The notes below the pieces were generated by a model, which did not search any database, was not told the origin of the DNA, and was given only the letters and a program-made list of their open reading frames with translations. The translations under genes and the position numbers were made by a program. Positions 34,654-43,511 of a stretch of DNA of 64,000 nt are shown piece after piece. The stretch comes from a virus, in IMG/VR virus record IMGVR_UViG_3300027714_000008, positions 34,739 through 98,738 of that record; one strand, 5' to 3'. Within the stretch, counting starts at the first letter, position 1. Each line of letters starts with the position of its first letter.

Positions 34654-35643
34654 TTAAGCTACTGTAACGCTTGATTGATTACCAACGAGATACCAATTAG
34701 CACCATCCCAGATAACTGTTGCGCCGTCATATTGAGCTAGCGCAAATGTAGAACCCTGTGCATAATTTGCAGGGGTTACAGTAGCTACTCCAGCTCCTTT
34801 GTTTGTAAATATTTTAGATTCACCGACTGTTGTACCATCGGCTAAAGACACTGCTAATGCAGAACCTTTATTACAGATTATATAGCCTACTGTTGCAGAG
34901 GCCGCACCATTTGCAGTTATTGTTGCAGATGTGATTGCGTGCTTATTAAGTACAGCAGAACCAGTACCCTTACCACCAATTGTAACATTAACATTAGTAT
35001 CACCACCACTTGCAATAATCGTAGGACTATTACCTGTTGCGGCATTGGCTAATGTTACTTCATTAACTGCTGAACCTGTTGCAGTTACTTTAACTAACTC
35101 ATTACCATTAGTGTCATTTAAAGACGTGCCATACTTACCTGTGTTTATTACAGGAGATGTCAAAGTCTTGTTAGTAAATGTCTGTGCAAACCCAGCAAAA
35201 GCAAACGTATCATTTCCAGCCAACAAAGGTAAAGTCACAGTCCTATCAGCACTCAATTCACTTACAGCAAACACATACTGGTGATCGGCAGACGTGTCAT
35301 TAATTTGTGGTGTTGTTATGACAGGAGAAGTCAAAGTCTTATTTGTTAGCGTTGAAGTTCCTGTATCTAATGTTACAGTGCCACCAGCATCGGGTATTGT
35401 TATTGTTCTGTCAGCAGTCGGGTCTGTTACAAGTAATGTTGTTTCAAAGCTATCGGCAGATGCGCCTTCAAAGACAATAGAGTTTGAAGTCAGAGTGATA
35501 CCAGCCGAAAGAACATCACTGTCTCCGCCTAATTTCTGAAAAAGTTCTACAAAATTGGAATTAATTTTAGTACCAGCAGAACGTAAAGTTTCGCCTGTGC
35601 CGTCATTAGCAGCCGCTCCAATCGATATGTTTTGCCTAGTCAT
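34654..35643 (-). CDS. Fibre-type structural protein (329 aa)
   Basis: A 329-aa protein with an N-terminal NISIGAAANDGTGETLRSAG and KINSNFVELF, the usual opening of phage fibre/baseplate appendage proteins, then stalk repeats TLTNKTLTSPVI (two copies). A Gly-rich C-terminal domain follows. It is preceded by its own late box and lies between gene 8 and the 331-aa wedge-like gene. Likely a short tail fibre or wedge appendage in place of T4 gp9-12. Confidence 0.78.
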   Translation of the reverse strand: MTRQNISIGAAANDGTGETLRSAGTKINSNFVELFQKLGGDSDVLSAGITLTSNSIVFEGASADSFETTLLVTDPTADRTITIPDAGGTVTLDTGTSTLTNKTLTSPVITTPQINDTSADHQYVFAVSELSADRTVTLPLLAGNDTFAFAGFAQTFTNKTLTSPVINTGKYGTSLNDTNGNELVKVTATGSAVNEVTLANAATGNSPTIIASGGDTNVNVTIGGKGTGSAVLNKHAITSATITANGAASATVGYIICNKGSALAVSLADGTTVGESKIFTNKGAGVATVTPANYAQGSTFALAQYDGATVIWDGANWYLVGNQSSVTVA

Positions 35644-35675
35644 TAAATTTTAATCCTTTAAGCTTTAATTAATGT

Positions 35676-35683
35676 TATTTATA
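35676..35683 (-). promoter_or_regulatory. T4-type late promoter (TATAAATA)
   Basis: An exact TATAAATA on the minus strand in the gap before the gene starting at 35643 (33 bp upstream). Confidence 0.85.
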
Positions 35684-35719
35684 ACAGTTATATGAGTTGA
35701 TTTGCCAAGTCTTATTGTT

Positions 35720-36715
35720 TTATCTAGTTAATATACCACCAGCTGAGTCTGCAAATACAGAGCCATGCTTGCCGTCAAAGTACGATTGATCCATAGTCTC
35801 GAATGTGTTAGAGAATTTAACCGCTTTAATTGTTCCGTCACTATCTTCATCGAACCTAGGTGAGTTGGCGTCAATAGCATCTTCAATATCGTTGTACATA
35901 GCATCAAACTGTGCAACAGTAAGTTCGCTGTATACCTTAACAGTTGCATTAAGATCAACACGTTCTTTATTAAGACCTGAATCGCTTGTATCATCAAAGA
36001 TACCAGTGATAGAAGTGAAGGCAGTCATACTTAATGGAGTGCCTGTAAGTTGTAATGTAACTTGACCAGCATCACTATCTAAGATAGCCAAAGGTTGAGT
36101 TCCTAAGTTTAGGTTTCCTAGACTTTCAAGAATAACTTCACCACCAAGAAAAAAGCCTGATGGATGCACAAACGATTTGTATAAGTCTCTCCACTTTGCA
36201 ATTGGTACTGATGAACGAACTAATATAGATAATACTTGATATAGCGCACCATTCTGAATATATCTCAATGATTCAGAACCAATTTTAGATTCACCTACAA
36301 TAAACAGGTTAGCTTTAGGATAAACAATCTCAGGTTGCTCTCCATAGAACGTTCTAAAGAAAGTTTCAGATGAAGATAAAGAACCTTTAATTCTATAGTT
36401 ATCAGCAAGCATACCAGCTATCAGCCGTGGGTCTTTAAAGTAATCGGCAGTCACAAGACCTTGACCGATTTCTCCGAATATCTGATTTAGATAGGTAAGT
36501 TCTGTTGCCCTTACGTCTCTTAACTTATATAAGTTCTGTATATCATTATCAAATCCATGATTTGCATCAGAATCCATATAGTCGTAATACTTCTCAAGAA
36601 AACTTACTAGCTTAGGATACTCGGCTATGTAGTGTTCAGGAAGAACTTCTCGGATCTTGCTAGTCGATAGATTCTGACCTCTGCGATCTTCATCAAGTAA
36701 TGTTTGTTGAACCAT
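35720..36715 (-). CDS. Baseplate wedge-like protein (331 aa)
   Basis: A 331-aa protein starting with a helical region: VLPEHYIAEYPKLVSFLEKY and YDYMDSD, then NLYKLRDVRATELTYLNQIF. This resembles proteins next to gene 6 in marine T4-like phages, with the pattern P.F...YPKLV.FL..YY.Y.......NL...RDI. It overlaps gene 6 (start at 36715 in the gene 6 stop). In T4 the following gene is 7, so a gp7-like role is possible; T4 gp7 is three times longer. Confidence 0.72.
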   Translation of the reverse strand: MVQQTLLDEDRRGQNLSTSKIREVLPEHYIAEYPKLVSFLEKYYDYMDSDANHGFDNDIQNLYKLRDVRATELTYLNQIFGEIGQGLVTADYFKDPRLIAGMLADNYRIKGSLSSSETFFRTFYGEQPEIVYPKANLFIVGESKIGSESLRYIQNGALYQVLSILVRSSVPIAKWRDLYKSFVHPSGFFLGGEVILESLGNLNLGTQPLAILDSDAGQVTLQLTGTPLSMTAFTSITGIFDDTSDSGLNKERVDLNATVKVYSELTVAQFDAMYNDIEDAIDANSPRFDEDSDGTIKAVKFSNTFETMDQSYFDGKHGSVFADSAGGILTR

Positions 36716-38550
36716 TATAGGGCTACTTGTGTCTTGCCGTAATCTACTGTACCAGCAGTAAACGATCTAGTTGTATCGATATTTAGTACATAATTTCTAA
36801 GGGGTGTAACAGTTCCTTGATTTGCAGGAGTTACTGATATTCTAATATAATCAACTCCACCAGAAATTGATACTGGTGCAAACCCTGTTATTGAAATAAC
36901 ACCAGTCGTAGCATTGTAAGTACCCACGTTACTGATTTGAATACCACCATCTGCATCAACAACTTGAAGTTGTGTAGAACTTAATAGATTGCGTATAGTA
37001 CATAGCTTACTATTAAATGTAAATGTGTTAGAACTGACAATATAGTGAACATCGTCTGGTACGGCGAGTTGGACAGGGAAAGTGACATCGTATGCCTTGG
37101 ATGTTGCCAATGTAGGCACAAACCTTCGTTGCAACTTTAGGTCTATTTTTGAATTTAAAATAGAGTCACCTATGTTATCAATCTCTGTAAGTAAATTAGA
37201 CCTTCTGAATGTTTTACCGAATGCGTTTAGATTAGTTGTAAAGTAGTTTGACACAATCGTAGCAACATTAGTTTCGGCACTTTTTAATGTGACGTTGGTT
37301 TTATTAGGGTTGAAGTTAAACAATGTCGATGTTTCAAGAAACGTTATAACAGGATCAACAAACTTTGTATCTATTGTCATAATAGCCAAAGGCTTAATAA
37401 GATTAGTTATGATTTCATCTTGAGTAGCAACCTTTGATGCGGCTGATGTCGTATCAGGAAACTTGAGAGATACAAACACTTTACCATATTCTGGTGTAGG
37501 TAAGTTATCTTCTCCGCCCCAAGCAATACAATCAGATACAGCTGGATATTTTGAAAGAATTAAAGCCTTATAGTCGTCGGCAGTAACAAGTCTGTTTTGA
37601 GCAGAGAATGCAATAGGAGCATTTGATCTAATAGACTCTATTGTTTCTTTGTCTGCACCGCCACTTGCGACTGTAGATGTCGTTGATACAATAGTATAAG
37701 CAGTACCATCAACTGTGATTGTGTTAGTTGGAGTGTATGTAGCACCACCATTTGACAATGCACCTTTAGAGGATAAGTACGACACAACGATCTTATTGCC
37801 AGCAACAGGAGCTAGTCCAGTTGTAATGCCGTCACTGAATGATAATTCATAGAAAGCATTAGGGGATTCTCTTAATTGGAAAAGCCTTGAACTTGTGTCA
37901 ACTGTAATTGCCTTATGTAATTCCGAGTACACAATGAAATCAGAAGAAGCTGATGAAGTGAATACGTTTATTGCAACAGTTTTTGTATCAATGGACGTTT
38001 CAGGAATGACATAAATCTGACGATCTGTGGCTGAACCAACATAGAATGTTTTTGTTTTTAGAGTGCCTTCGACTAAAGGTATTGCCGTAGTACCAAGAGC
38101 ACTTAGGAAAGAATAGTTACCTGTGCCGTCATCAGTAGCAGTGTGTGCCTCAAGCGTATAGAATGTGTATGAAATGTCATCAACACTTGTAGTAAAAGTA
38201 GAATACTTTGGTAGCGTTATTGTAGCTGGTCTGCCTACAGCAGTAATAGTAGTCGATAGAGCTACGTGTGCAGTTGCAGAAGTAATTGATTTTGGATTGT
38301 ATCCAAGTGTTTCTGCATGTGACACAACAGATGATCGTAATTGTGCTGTATTTAAAAATGATTCATTAAGGGCAAAGTTTGCAACTAACCCATTGAAGTG
38401 AGTGTTGTGTGCCAAGACATCAAGTATGTTTGATAATCCAGATGCTTCAAAGTTATAATCAGCGAACTCGGTTTGTTGTGACAAGTGCGTTTTAAGACTT
38501 GTTTTGATTGTTGCAAAGTCGAGTTGGGTTGACTTGATATTAGTAGCCAT
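36715..38550 (-). CDS. 6: Baseplate wedge protein gp6
   Basis: A 611-aa protein (T4 gp6 is 660 aa). The N-terminus has TSLKTHLSQQTEFADYNFEA and LDVLAHNTHFNGLVANFALN, the hallmark gp6 opening shared with gpJ-like proteins of other contractile machines; SAQNRLVTADDYKALILSKY is the conserved central motif. gp6 dimers tie wedges into the inner baseplate ring. It follows gene 25 by 1 bp, the typical 25-6 pair. Confidence 0.94.
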   Translation of the reverse strand: MATNIKSTQLDFATIKTSLKTHLSQQTEFADYNFEASGLSNILDVLAHNTHFNGLVANFALNESFLNTAQLRSSVVSHAETLGYNPKSITSATAHVALSTTITAVGRPATITLPKYSTFTTSVDDISYTFYTLEAHTATDDGTGNYSFLSALGTTAIPLVEGTLKTKTFYVGSATDRQIYVIPETSIDTKTVAINVFTSSASSDFIVYSELHKAITVDTSSRLFQLRESPNAFYELSFSDGITTGLAPVAGNKIVVSYLSSKGALSNGGATYTPTNTITVDGTAYTIVSTTSTVASGGADKETIESIRSNAPIAFSAQNRLVTADDYKALILSKYPAVSDCIAWGGEDNLPTPEYGKVFVSLKFPDTTSAASKVATQDEIITNLIKPLAIMTIDTKFVDPVITFLETSTLFNFNPNKTNVTLKSAETNVATIVSNYFTTNLNAFGKTFRRSNLLTEIDNIGDSILNSKIDLKLQRRFVPTLATSKAYDVTFPVQLAVPDDVHYIVSSNTFTFNSKLCTIRNLLSSTQLQVVDADGGIQISNVGTYNATTGVISITGFAPVSISGGVDYIRISVTPANQGTVTPLRNYVLNIDTTRSFTAGTVDYGKTQVAL

Positions 38551-38551
38551 A

Positions 38552-38995
38552 TTATCTTAGCCTCGTTATGTTTGTTTCGAGTGTTACAATCTCATCGGAG
38601 CTTACTACTTGAAATGTTAAGCTGATACTGATACTATTAGCATCAGGTTGTAGATTAGTAACGACGTTTTTTACTTTTGCTCTTGGTTCGTATCTATTTA
38701 GAACTGATCTAATGACAGTATCAATTTCGAATATGCTGTCGTTATCTGCTAATTGAAAAAGAATGTTGTTTAAATCCCCACCAAAACTAGGTTGAAAAGG
38801 CTTCTCATATTTATTAGTCAATAGTAGGTTCTTAACAGCTTGTTTAACAGCCGCTGCATCTGTCTTCTTGAATATTTCACCAGAAGGTTTCTTTGCAAAT
38901 GTTAAATCTATATCACTGAACAATTTATTACGAGTTGTTACAATAGATCTAGCACCTAAGTTGCCGTCTTCCACTGAAAATGCTCTTGATACCAT
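38552..38995 (-). CDS. 25: Baseplate wedge protein gp25
   Basis: A 147-aa protein of the gp25/GPW family: SDIDLTFAKKPSGEIFKKTD, AVKQAVKNLLLTNKYEKPFQ, PSFGGDLNNILFQLADN and the conserved YEPRAKV segment. gp25 has a lysozyme-like fold but no lysozyme active site and starts sheath assembly with gp6 and gp53. T4 gp25 is 132 aa. The late box at 39116 lies 121 bp upstream. Confidence 0.94.
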   Translation of the reverse strand: MVSRAFSVEDGNLGARSIVTTRNKLFSDIDLTFAKKPSGEIFKKTDAAAVKQAVKNLLLTNKYEKPFQPSFGGDLNNILFQLADNDSIFEIDTVIRSVLNRYEPRAKVKNVVTNLQPDANSISISLTFQVVSSDEIVTLETNITRLR

Positions 38996-39023
38996 TTTTA
39001 TTCGCTTTTTATTAACTTTAGGG

Positions 39024-39052
39024 TTGACAACTTAGTATAACGTGTATATAAT
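39024..39052 (+). promoter_or_regulatory. Perfect consensus sigma70 promoter with no gene
   Basis: TTGACA at 39024-39029, a 17-bp spacer and TATAAT at 39047-39052 form an exact consensus promoter on the plus strand, in a 144-bp gap where both neighbours are on the minus strand. Downstream there is only a 23-codon frame (ATG at 39067) and an imperfect hairpin (39070-39089) followed by CTTTT; beyond that, transcription would be antisense to the needle gene. See the findings. Confidence 0.85.
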
Positions 39053-39115
39053 AAAGAAGTAATATATGAAGCCCAGTATATACTCAGCTCTTTTAGAATC
39101 ATTACTAATTAAGTT

Positions 39116-39123
39116 TATTTATA
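39116..39123 (-). promoter_or_regulatory. T4-type late promoter for genes 25 and 6
   Basis: An exact TATAAATA on the minus strand in the same gap, directed leftward toward gene 25. Confidence 0.8.
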
Positions 39124-39139
39124 ACACTTATTACTAATC

Positions 39140-41113
39140 TTATAATTCATGTAAAATTAAATCACTAGAAGATAACACATTACCATTATATCTTGTTTCT
39201 ACTTCGCTTTTAAAATTACCATCAGTCACATCATAACTTTCGTTTAACATAGGGCTTATGATTATCAACTGACAACTTAATGGCACTTTAGGATCATAGC
39301 TATCATAGTCTAATATTATTTTCTGTGTAGTGGCTAAATCTTTTAAAAGATCAGCAAGCCAAAACGTTTTTTCAATATCTACAATACCAGACTCGTTTTG
39401 TATTTCCCATACAGCCGCACGTCCTTCTGACTTGTATTTATTAACACTATCTGACCACCCTTTTGATGCAACATCGTTTGGTCTTACATTGTAAAGACCT
39501 TCTATTACAACTATTCTATAATTATGCATCTCATTCTTAAATTGAGGGTCATTATACTTTTGTAATATATCAGCGTTCACTTGAAAATTTCTGGCTATCT
39601 GCGCTCTATCTTTTTTAGGAACTTGAGATATTATTCCAGTCGCACCTTTAGCACCAGTATATGTCGCCAAGGTTATTGATCCTGACAACTTAGTTTTATT
39701 ATTAATAATAGCATCGTTTTTTATAACTATCTCTGGTTGATAATTAACACTTGGATTAGTATCTGGCACAACAAAAGCAATGTTATTACCTCTTGATGCA
39801 CTGCCAGCAGAATTTCTACTAGTTCTTGGTGACGACTTTTTACTTTTAATCTCAACTAAATTTGGTGGGTTGGTTTTTGCATATGATGGAGATAAAATTC
39901 CAGACGCTATTGCTTGACCAATAAATGCTGTATTAGTTTTATTACTAGGAGTTCTTAGTGCCGCACGCACTTCTTGTATATTCAATTCTTTTGTAGAGAA
40001 GCCACCTGTAGCTTTTGTTTTATCTAATGCTCTTAATAGATGATCGTCAATATCTACTTTAACATCTACAGCACCTATTGTTGTGTTGAATAATAAATCA
40101 TTTACAATAGCCGTCGTCGGTGCAGCCGTTGTAGGAGTTGCTGTATCTGTGATAGCAGTACCACCTGATGTTGCAGTTGCGGCATACGATTGTGATCTTG
40201 CAATTTGTGCTATACCTTTTAACGATCCGTGGAATGTAGGTGCAGTAACTCCAGCTACAAACGTAGCTCCTTTGCCGTACATTGTAATATCCGTACCACC
40301 AATTGTTCCTGTTCCACCAAAGACTGATAGATTAGTTGCCGCAATGTTCATATTAGCAGACGATTGATGTAATCTAGTTCTAGCACTGATTTGCGTAACT
40401 GAGCCTGATGAAAGATGCATATCGCCTTGAGATGTAACTCTTGCAACACCTTTGATAACTTGTGTCATATCACCTAATACAGTGTTAGTCATTGATTTGA
40501 TAACAGTTTTAGATGCGTGTCCTTTTGTTATATGACCAGTGTTCTTTTCTACAATAGTTCTGGAAGAACCTTCTATATTCTCAATCTTATCTTCACCAAC
40601 AGTTAATTTATATTCACCATTGACTTTAACATTGTAATCACCAGCTATCTCCATATCTACGTTACCACCATATACTATTTTGGCGTCACCTAAGATAGTG
40701 ATATGTTGATCTTTTGATACTGATATAATTTGAGACCCCGAAGCGATTATCATTCTTCCGTCTTGGCGTATTTCAACACCATTACCTGAATTGTGCTTTA
40801 GTATTATTCTTTCGTTACCAGGAGTGTCGTCCATTTCAAAGCTATGACCAGTTGCAGTCGTGGTTGCTCTATTCAATGTTCTTTGAGATGGAACTGGATC
40901 AGAACTTATTAACTTATCAAATCCACCAACAAGGCTGAGACTTGTATAATCTGCACCAATAGAAACTCTTGGTGTCGTACCTGTATACCAATTTTTAAAC
41001 TGAGGGTATACGCCAGTGACGTCAGAATACAAATCTGTCTCTTTGCCCTGCTGAACTACAATAGGTCCTAGCCTTAGCTGTCTTTCGTTAAGATTATCAT
41101 TAGATGTTGTCAT
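39140..41113 (-). CDS. Beta-helix needle / tail hub protein (657 aa)
   Basis: A 657-aa protein. Residues about 90-260 carry repeated short beta strands (GVEIRQDGRMIIASGSQIIS, ITILGDAKIVYGGNVDMEIA, DYNVKVNGEYKLTV) typical of the gp5 C-terminal/VgrG beta-helix spike. The N-terminus starts RLGPIVVQQGKETDLYSDV; the C-terminal half (from about 330) is a separate domain with YRIVVIEGLYNVRPNDVASKG and AAVWEIQNESGIVDIEKTFW, not recognised. T4 gp5 has OB, lysozyme and beta-helix parts in one chain; here the needle is its own gene. Confidence 0.75.
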   Translation of the reverse strand: MTTSNDNLNERQLRLGPIVVQQGKETDLYSDVTGVYPQFKNWYTGTTPRVSIGADYTSLSLVGGFDKLISSDPVPSQRTLNRATTTATGHSFEMDDTPGNERIILKHNSGNGVEIRQDGRMIIASGSQIISVSKDQHITILGDAKIVYGGNVDMEIAGDYNVKVNGEYKLTVGEDKIENIEGSSRTIVEKNTGHITKGHASKTVIKSMTNTVLGDMTQVIKGVARVTSQGDMHLSSGSVTQISARTRLHQSSANMNIAATNLSVFGGTGTIGGTDITMYGKGATFVAGVTAPTFHGSLKGIAQIARSQSYAATATSGGTAITDTATPTTAAPTTAIVNDLLFNTTIGAVDVKVDIDDHLLRALDKTKATGGFSTKELNIQEVRAALRTPSNKTNTAFIGQAIASGILSPSYAKTNPPNLVEIKSKKSSPRTSRNSAGSASRGNNIAFVVPDTNPSVNYQPEIVIKNDAIINNKTKLSGSITLATYTGAKGATGIISQVPKKDRAQIARNFQVNADILQKYNDPQFKNEMHNYRIVVIEGLYNVRPNDVASKGWSDSVNKYKSEGRAAVWEIQNESGIVDIEKTFWLADLLKDLATTQKIILDYDSYDPKVPLSCQLIIISPMLNESYDVTDGNFKSEVETRYNGNVLSSSDLILHEL

Positions 41114-42678
41114 TAATTCTGTCTCGCTGTAATCAATGCAGACCTACTTAAAGGTCCTAGATTATTATTGTATTGTACTGCGTTTGATTTACTAAAGGTG
41201 TTTAGTATATATGCGTCAACGTCAAACCCAGGATCGATGTCGTTGTTTTCTGTACATTGATTATGACCTAATACTTGTCCACTCTGAAATACTTTATAGA
41301 ATATTCTTAGGAAATCTTTCTGTGCTTTCATTTGTGCCACTGTAATTGATTCTGATGATAAGAAAGACTCTGGGTTGTCTGTTCCTGATAGACAATTATA
41401 ACCTGCAACGTGGGCTATACCAATACTGTACTGGTTGTGTCCAAAGTCGTTTGCATGCGCACCTTCTATATTTAAAGGTCTGCCTCGTTGTATTGTTCCG
41501 TCTCTTTTAATTATATAGTGATAACCTAGTCCAGAAAATCCTGTACCTGTATGCCATTGATGAATATCTTCTGCACCAATGTGTGGTTGATCAATAAAAT
41601 TACCTGTCCAGTGAATTACTGTCTCAGTTATTTCTCTTGTACAATTAGAAAGTTCTGCCTCTAATTCATCTAAACTTGAAACTATACTAAACGAATAGCC
41701 TTTCTTATTAGATGCTGGACTTTTTATTACAGTCGAAGCACCTTGCCATTCACCATTTTGTGATCCAATAGTATAAACTGGTGCAGTAGAGATGCCAAGG
41801 TTTGCATAGACAGAGTTCAATTGATTTACTAAAGAGCCAACTGATGTGTCAATATTAGATAGTTCGGTTTCAATTTGAATTGCAGTTAAGTTAGAATAAC
41901 CATTTAATAGATTTGCGGCTGTAAGATAATCTTTTTTATCTAAGAGCGCAGACACTTGTTTCCTTGTCTCGTTAGGAACTATGATGCCTGTGTCTTGTGT
42001 TAGTTGACCTATTGCATATCCTATAGGATCTATTGTTGCACCTATTATATCTTTAATAGATTGATTAAACCCCTGATCAAAAAACTTAGTTAATCCAGAA
42101 GTGATATTATTAGTTGATGTCTCTAAATCTTTAAAAATGCCACTCGGTAAACCATCGACAGTGCTTGCAAATTGGCTTATAACTGAACTTGATGATAATG
42201 CTTTAGTAGCATTAGGTGCAACACTTTCCATTGCACTTGACAGTTTGTCTAATGCAAGACCCGATTGTTGTTGCAAAGCAGACGCAATAGCTTCTGGTGT
42301 GGGCATAGCTAAAACAGTGCTATTAATTCCTATCTTTATATCGTCTGAAAGTCCTGTGATAGTTTTTAAAGCATCACTTGAGCCACTAGCAAAATCATTC
42401 GTAAGATTTACACCTTGAGGATTTTCTTCAAGTAAAGCAACTCCTTTGTTAATAACAGTAGTATCTGCTTCAACTAATCCATCAATCTCTTGCGTCAATG
42501 CTTTCCAACCACCATGAATTTTACCAACAGTAAGCCCAACCTGTGTTGACTGTAAGGCAGTAAACTTTGATTGCGCAGATATAGCGGCAGTTTGAATCAC
42601 ATCAAAGTTATTTGTATTGGCTAAAGATTTGATTGTTTGATTTAAATTTTTTAAACTTACTGTAGGAGTAGTAACCAT
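41113..42678 (-). CDS. Hub-encoded N-acetylmuramoyl-L-alanine amidase (521 aa)
   Basis: A 521-aa protein. Residues 1-300 are helical and Ser/Thr/Asn-rich without a known domain. The C-terminal 170 residues are an amidase_2/PGRP domain: ETVIHWTGNF (first zinc His), GLGYHYIIKRDGTIQRGRPL, GAHANDFGHNQYSIGIAHV, and GHNQCTENNDIDPGFDVDAY, where the last His and an Asp, in the place of the T7 lysozyme Cys, would complete an AmpD-type zinc site. It cleaves the bond between MurNAc and L-Ala. It lies between the gp5-like and needle genes, linked by overlaps, so it is probably a virion-associated hydrolase. Confidence 0.82.
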   Translation of the reverse strand: MVTTPTVSLKNLNQTIKSLANTNNFDVIQTAAISAQSKFTALQSTQVGLTVGKIHGGWKALTQEIDGLVEADTTVINKGVALLEENPQGVNLTNDFASGSSDALKTITGLSDDIKIGINSTVLAMPTPEAIASALQQQSGLALDKLSSAMESVAPNATKALSSSSVISQFASTVDGLPSGIFKDLETSTNNITSGLTKFFDQGFNQSIKDIIGATIDPIGYAIGQLTQDTGIIVPNETRKQVSALLDKKDYLTAANLLNGYSNLTAIQIETELSNIDTSVGSLVNQLNSVYANLGISTAPVYTIGSQNGEWQGASTVIKSPASNKKGYSFSIVSSLDELEAELSNCTREITETVIHWTGNFIDQPHIGAEDIHQWHTGTGFSGLGYHYIIKRDGTIQRGRPLNIEGAHANDFGHNQYSIGIAHVAGYNCLSGTDNPESFLSSESITVAQMKAQKDFLRIFYKVFQSGQVLGHNQCTENNDIDPGFDVDAYILNTFSKSNAVQYNNNLGPLSRSALITARQN

Positions 42679-43511
42679 TATTTGAACCTCTTAAAGATTT
42701 CGCGTGCAAGTTCAATTCTTTTATCTCTTGCAGAACCATCGCTTCTTTCATAATATTTATCTACTGTGATTGCGGCGTTATCGACACCACTAGATGCTCT
42801 TATTTTAGACAAAGCCCTTTTCTCTTTTCCTACAAGCTCATACAGTACAAATGAAAGCTGTGTTGATAACAAATCTTTTGATTTATTGATTTCGTGAGAA
42901 TAGTTTATAAGATCAGTATATCTAGTATCTCTCCACTGTGCTATACCATAGGCTTCTTTACCTTCATCACTTGGATTAAATGCAGTCGGACTAATAGAGA
43001 CACCTGATTCTGCCGCAAAGTTACCTACAAGTCCAGCAGCTTGTTCTAAAGTAAACCCTCGGTCTGTAAAAAAGTTAAAACTTTTCTCTGCATTTGTACT
43101 ACCTTCTAAGTCACTAACCAATGATTCACCAGATAATCCAGGCGGTCTTAAAGGTGGCAATTGGTATGTTTCGCCAGAAAAAACTGATTCGCATTCACTA
43201 GACGGACGCATTATAGAAGGAATAGTACCTAAGACTAATGGTACTTGTGAATCTGTGCCGTCTAAGAACACACCAAATACTTGTGCGCCAGTTTCCAACA
43301 TAGTGTTTGATCCATGACCACCAAATCCAGGTTCTGTTGTGGGAACTACAACTGATGCCCAAGGAAGATCAGAATTTTTTATGTCCTTACTGTGAATACC
43401 AGTAATTCTAATTTGAACTCTGCCTAAAGATAAAAAAACATCATTGTTATTAACAATAGTCCCAAAAAAGAACCTATTAATATCATCTCCGTAAAAACTA
43501 TCGCACGTCAT
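42678..43511 (-). CDS. 5: gp5-like tail hub protein with lysozyme domain
   Basis: The start at 43511 forms an ATGA overlap with the gene 27 stop and gives 277 aa; an upstream in-frame ATG at 43553 lies inside gene 27. The N-terminal OB-fold shows the gp5 pattern: NNDVFLSLGRVQIRITGIHS, LPWASVVVPTTEPGFGGHGS and GAQVFGVFLDG (T4: LGRVRVRVVGLH, LPWMSVIQPITSA, GTRVYGHFLD). The C-terminal domain (FFTDRGFTLEQAAGLVGNFA, AESG, YGIAQWRD) is a phage tail lysozyme type, not the T4-lysozyme fold of T4 gp5. The beta-helix is absent and is encoded separately at 39140. Confidence 0.88.
   Translation of the reverse strand: MTCDSFYGDDINRFFFGTIVNNNDVFLSLGRVQIRITGIHSKDIKNSDLPWASVVVPTTEPGFGGHGSNTMLETGAQVFGVFLDGTDSQVPLVLGTIPSIMRPSSECESVFSGETYQLPPLRPPGLSGESLVSDLEGSTNAEKSFNFFTDRGFTLEQAAGLVGNFAAESGVSISPTAFNPSDEGKEAYGIAQWRDTRYTDLINYSHEINKSKDLLSTQLSFVLYELVGKEKRALSKIRASSGVDNAAITVDKYYERSDGSARDKRIELAREIFKRFK

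Noticed and set aside
39067-39138. 23-codon frame after the perfect promoter
   Set aside because: Too short and without a clear ribosome site to call as a gene; kept only as part of the promoter finding.
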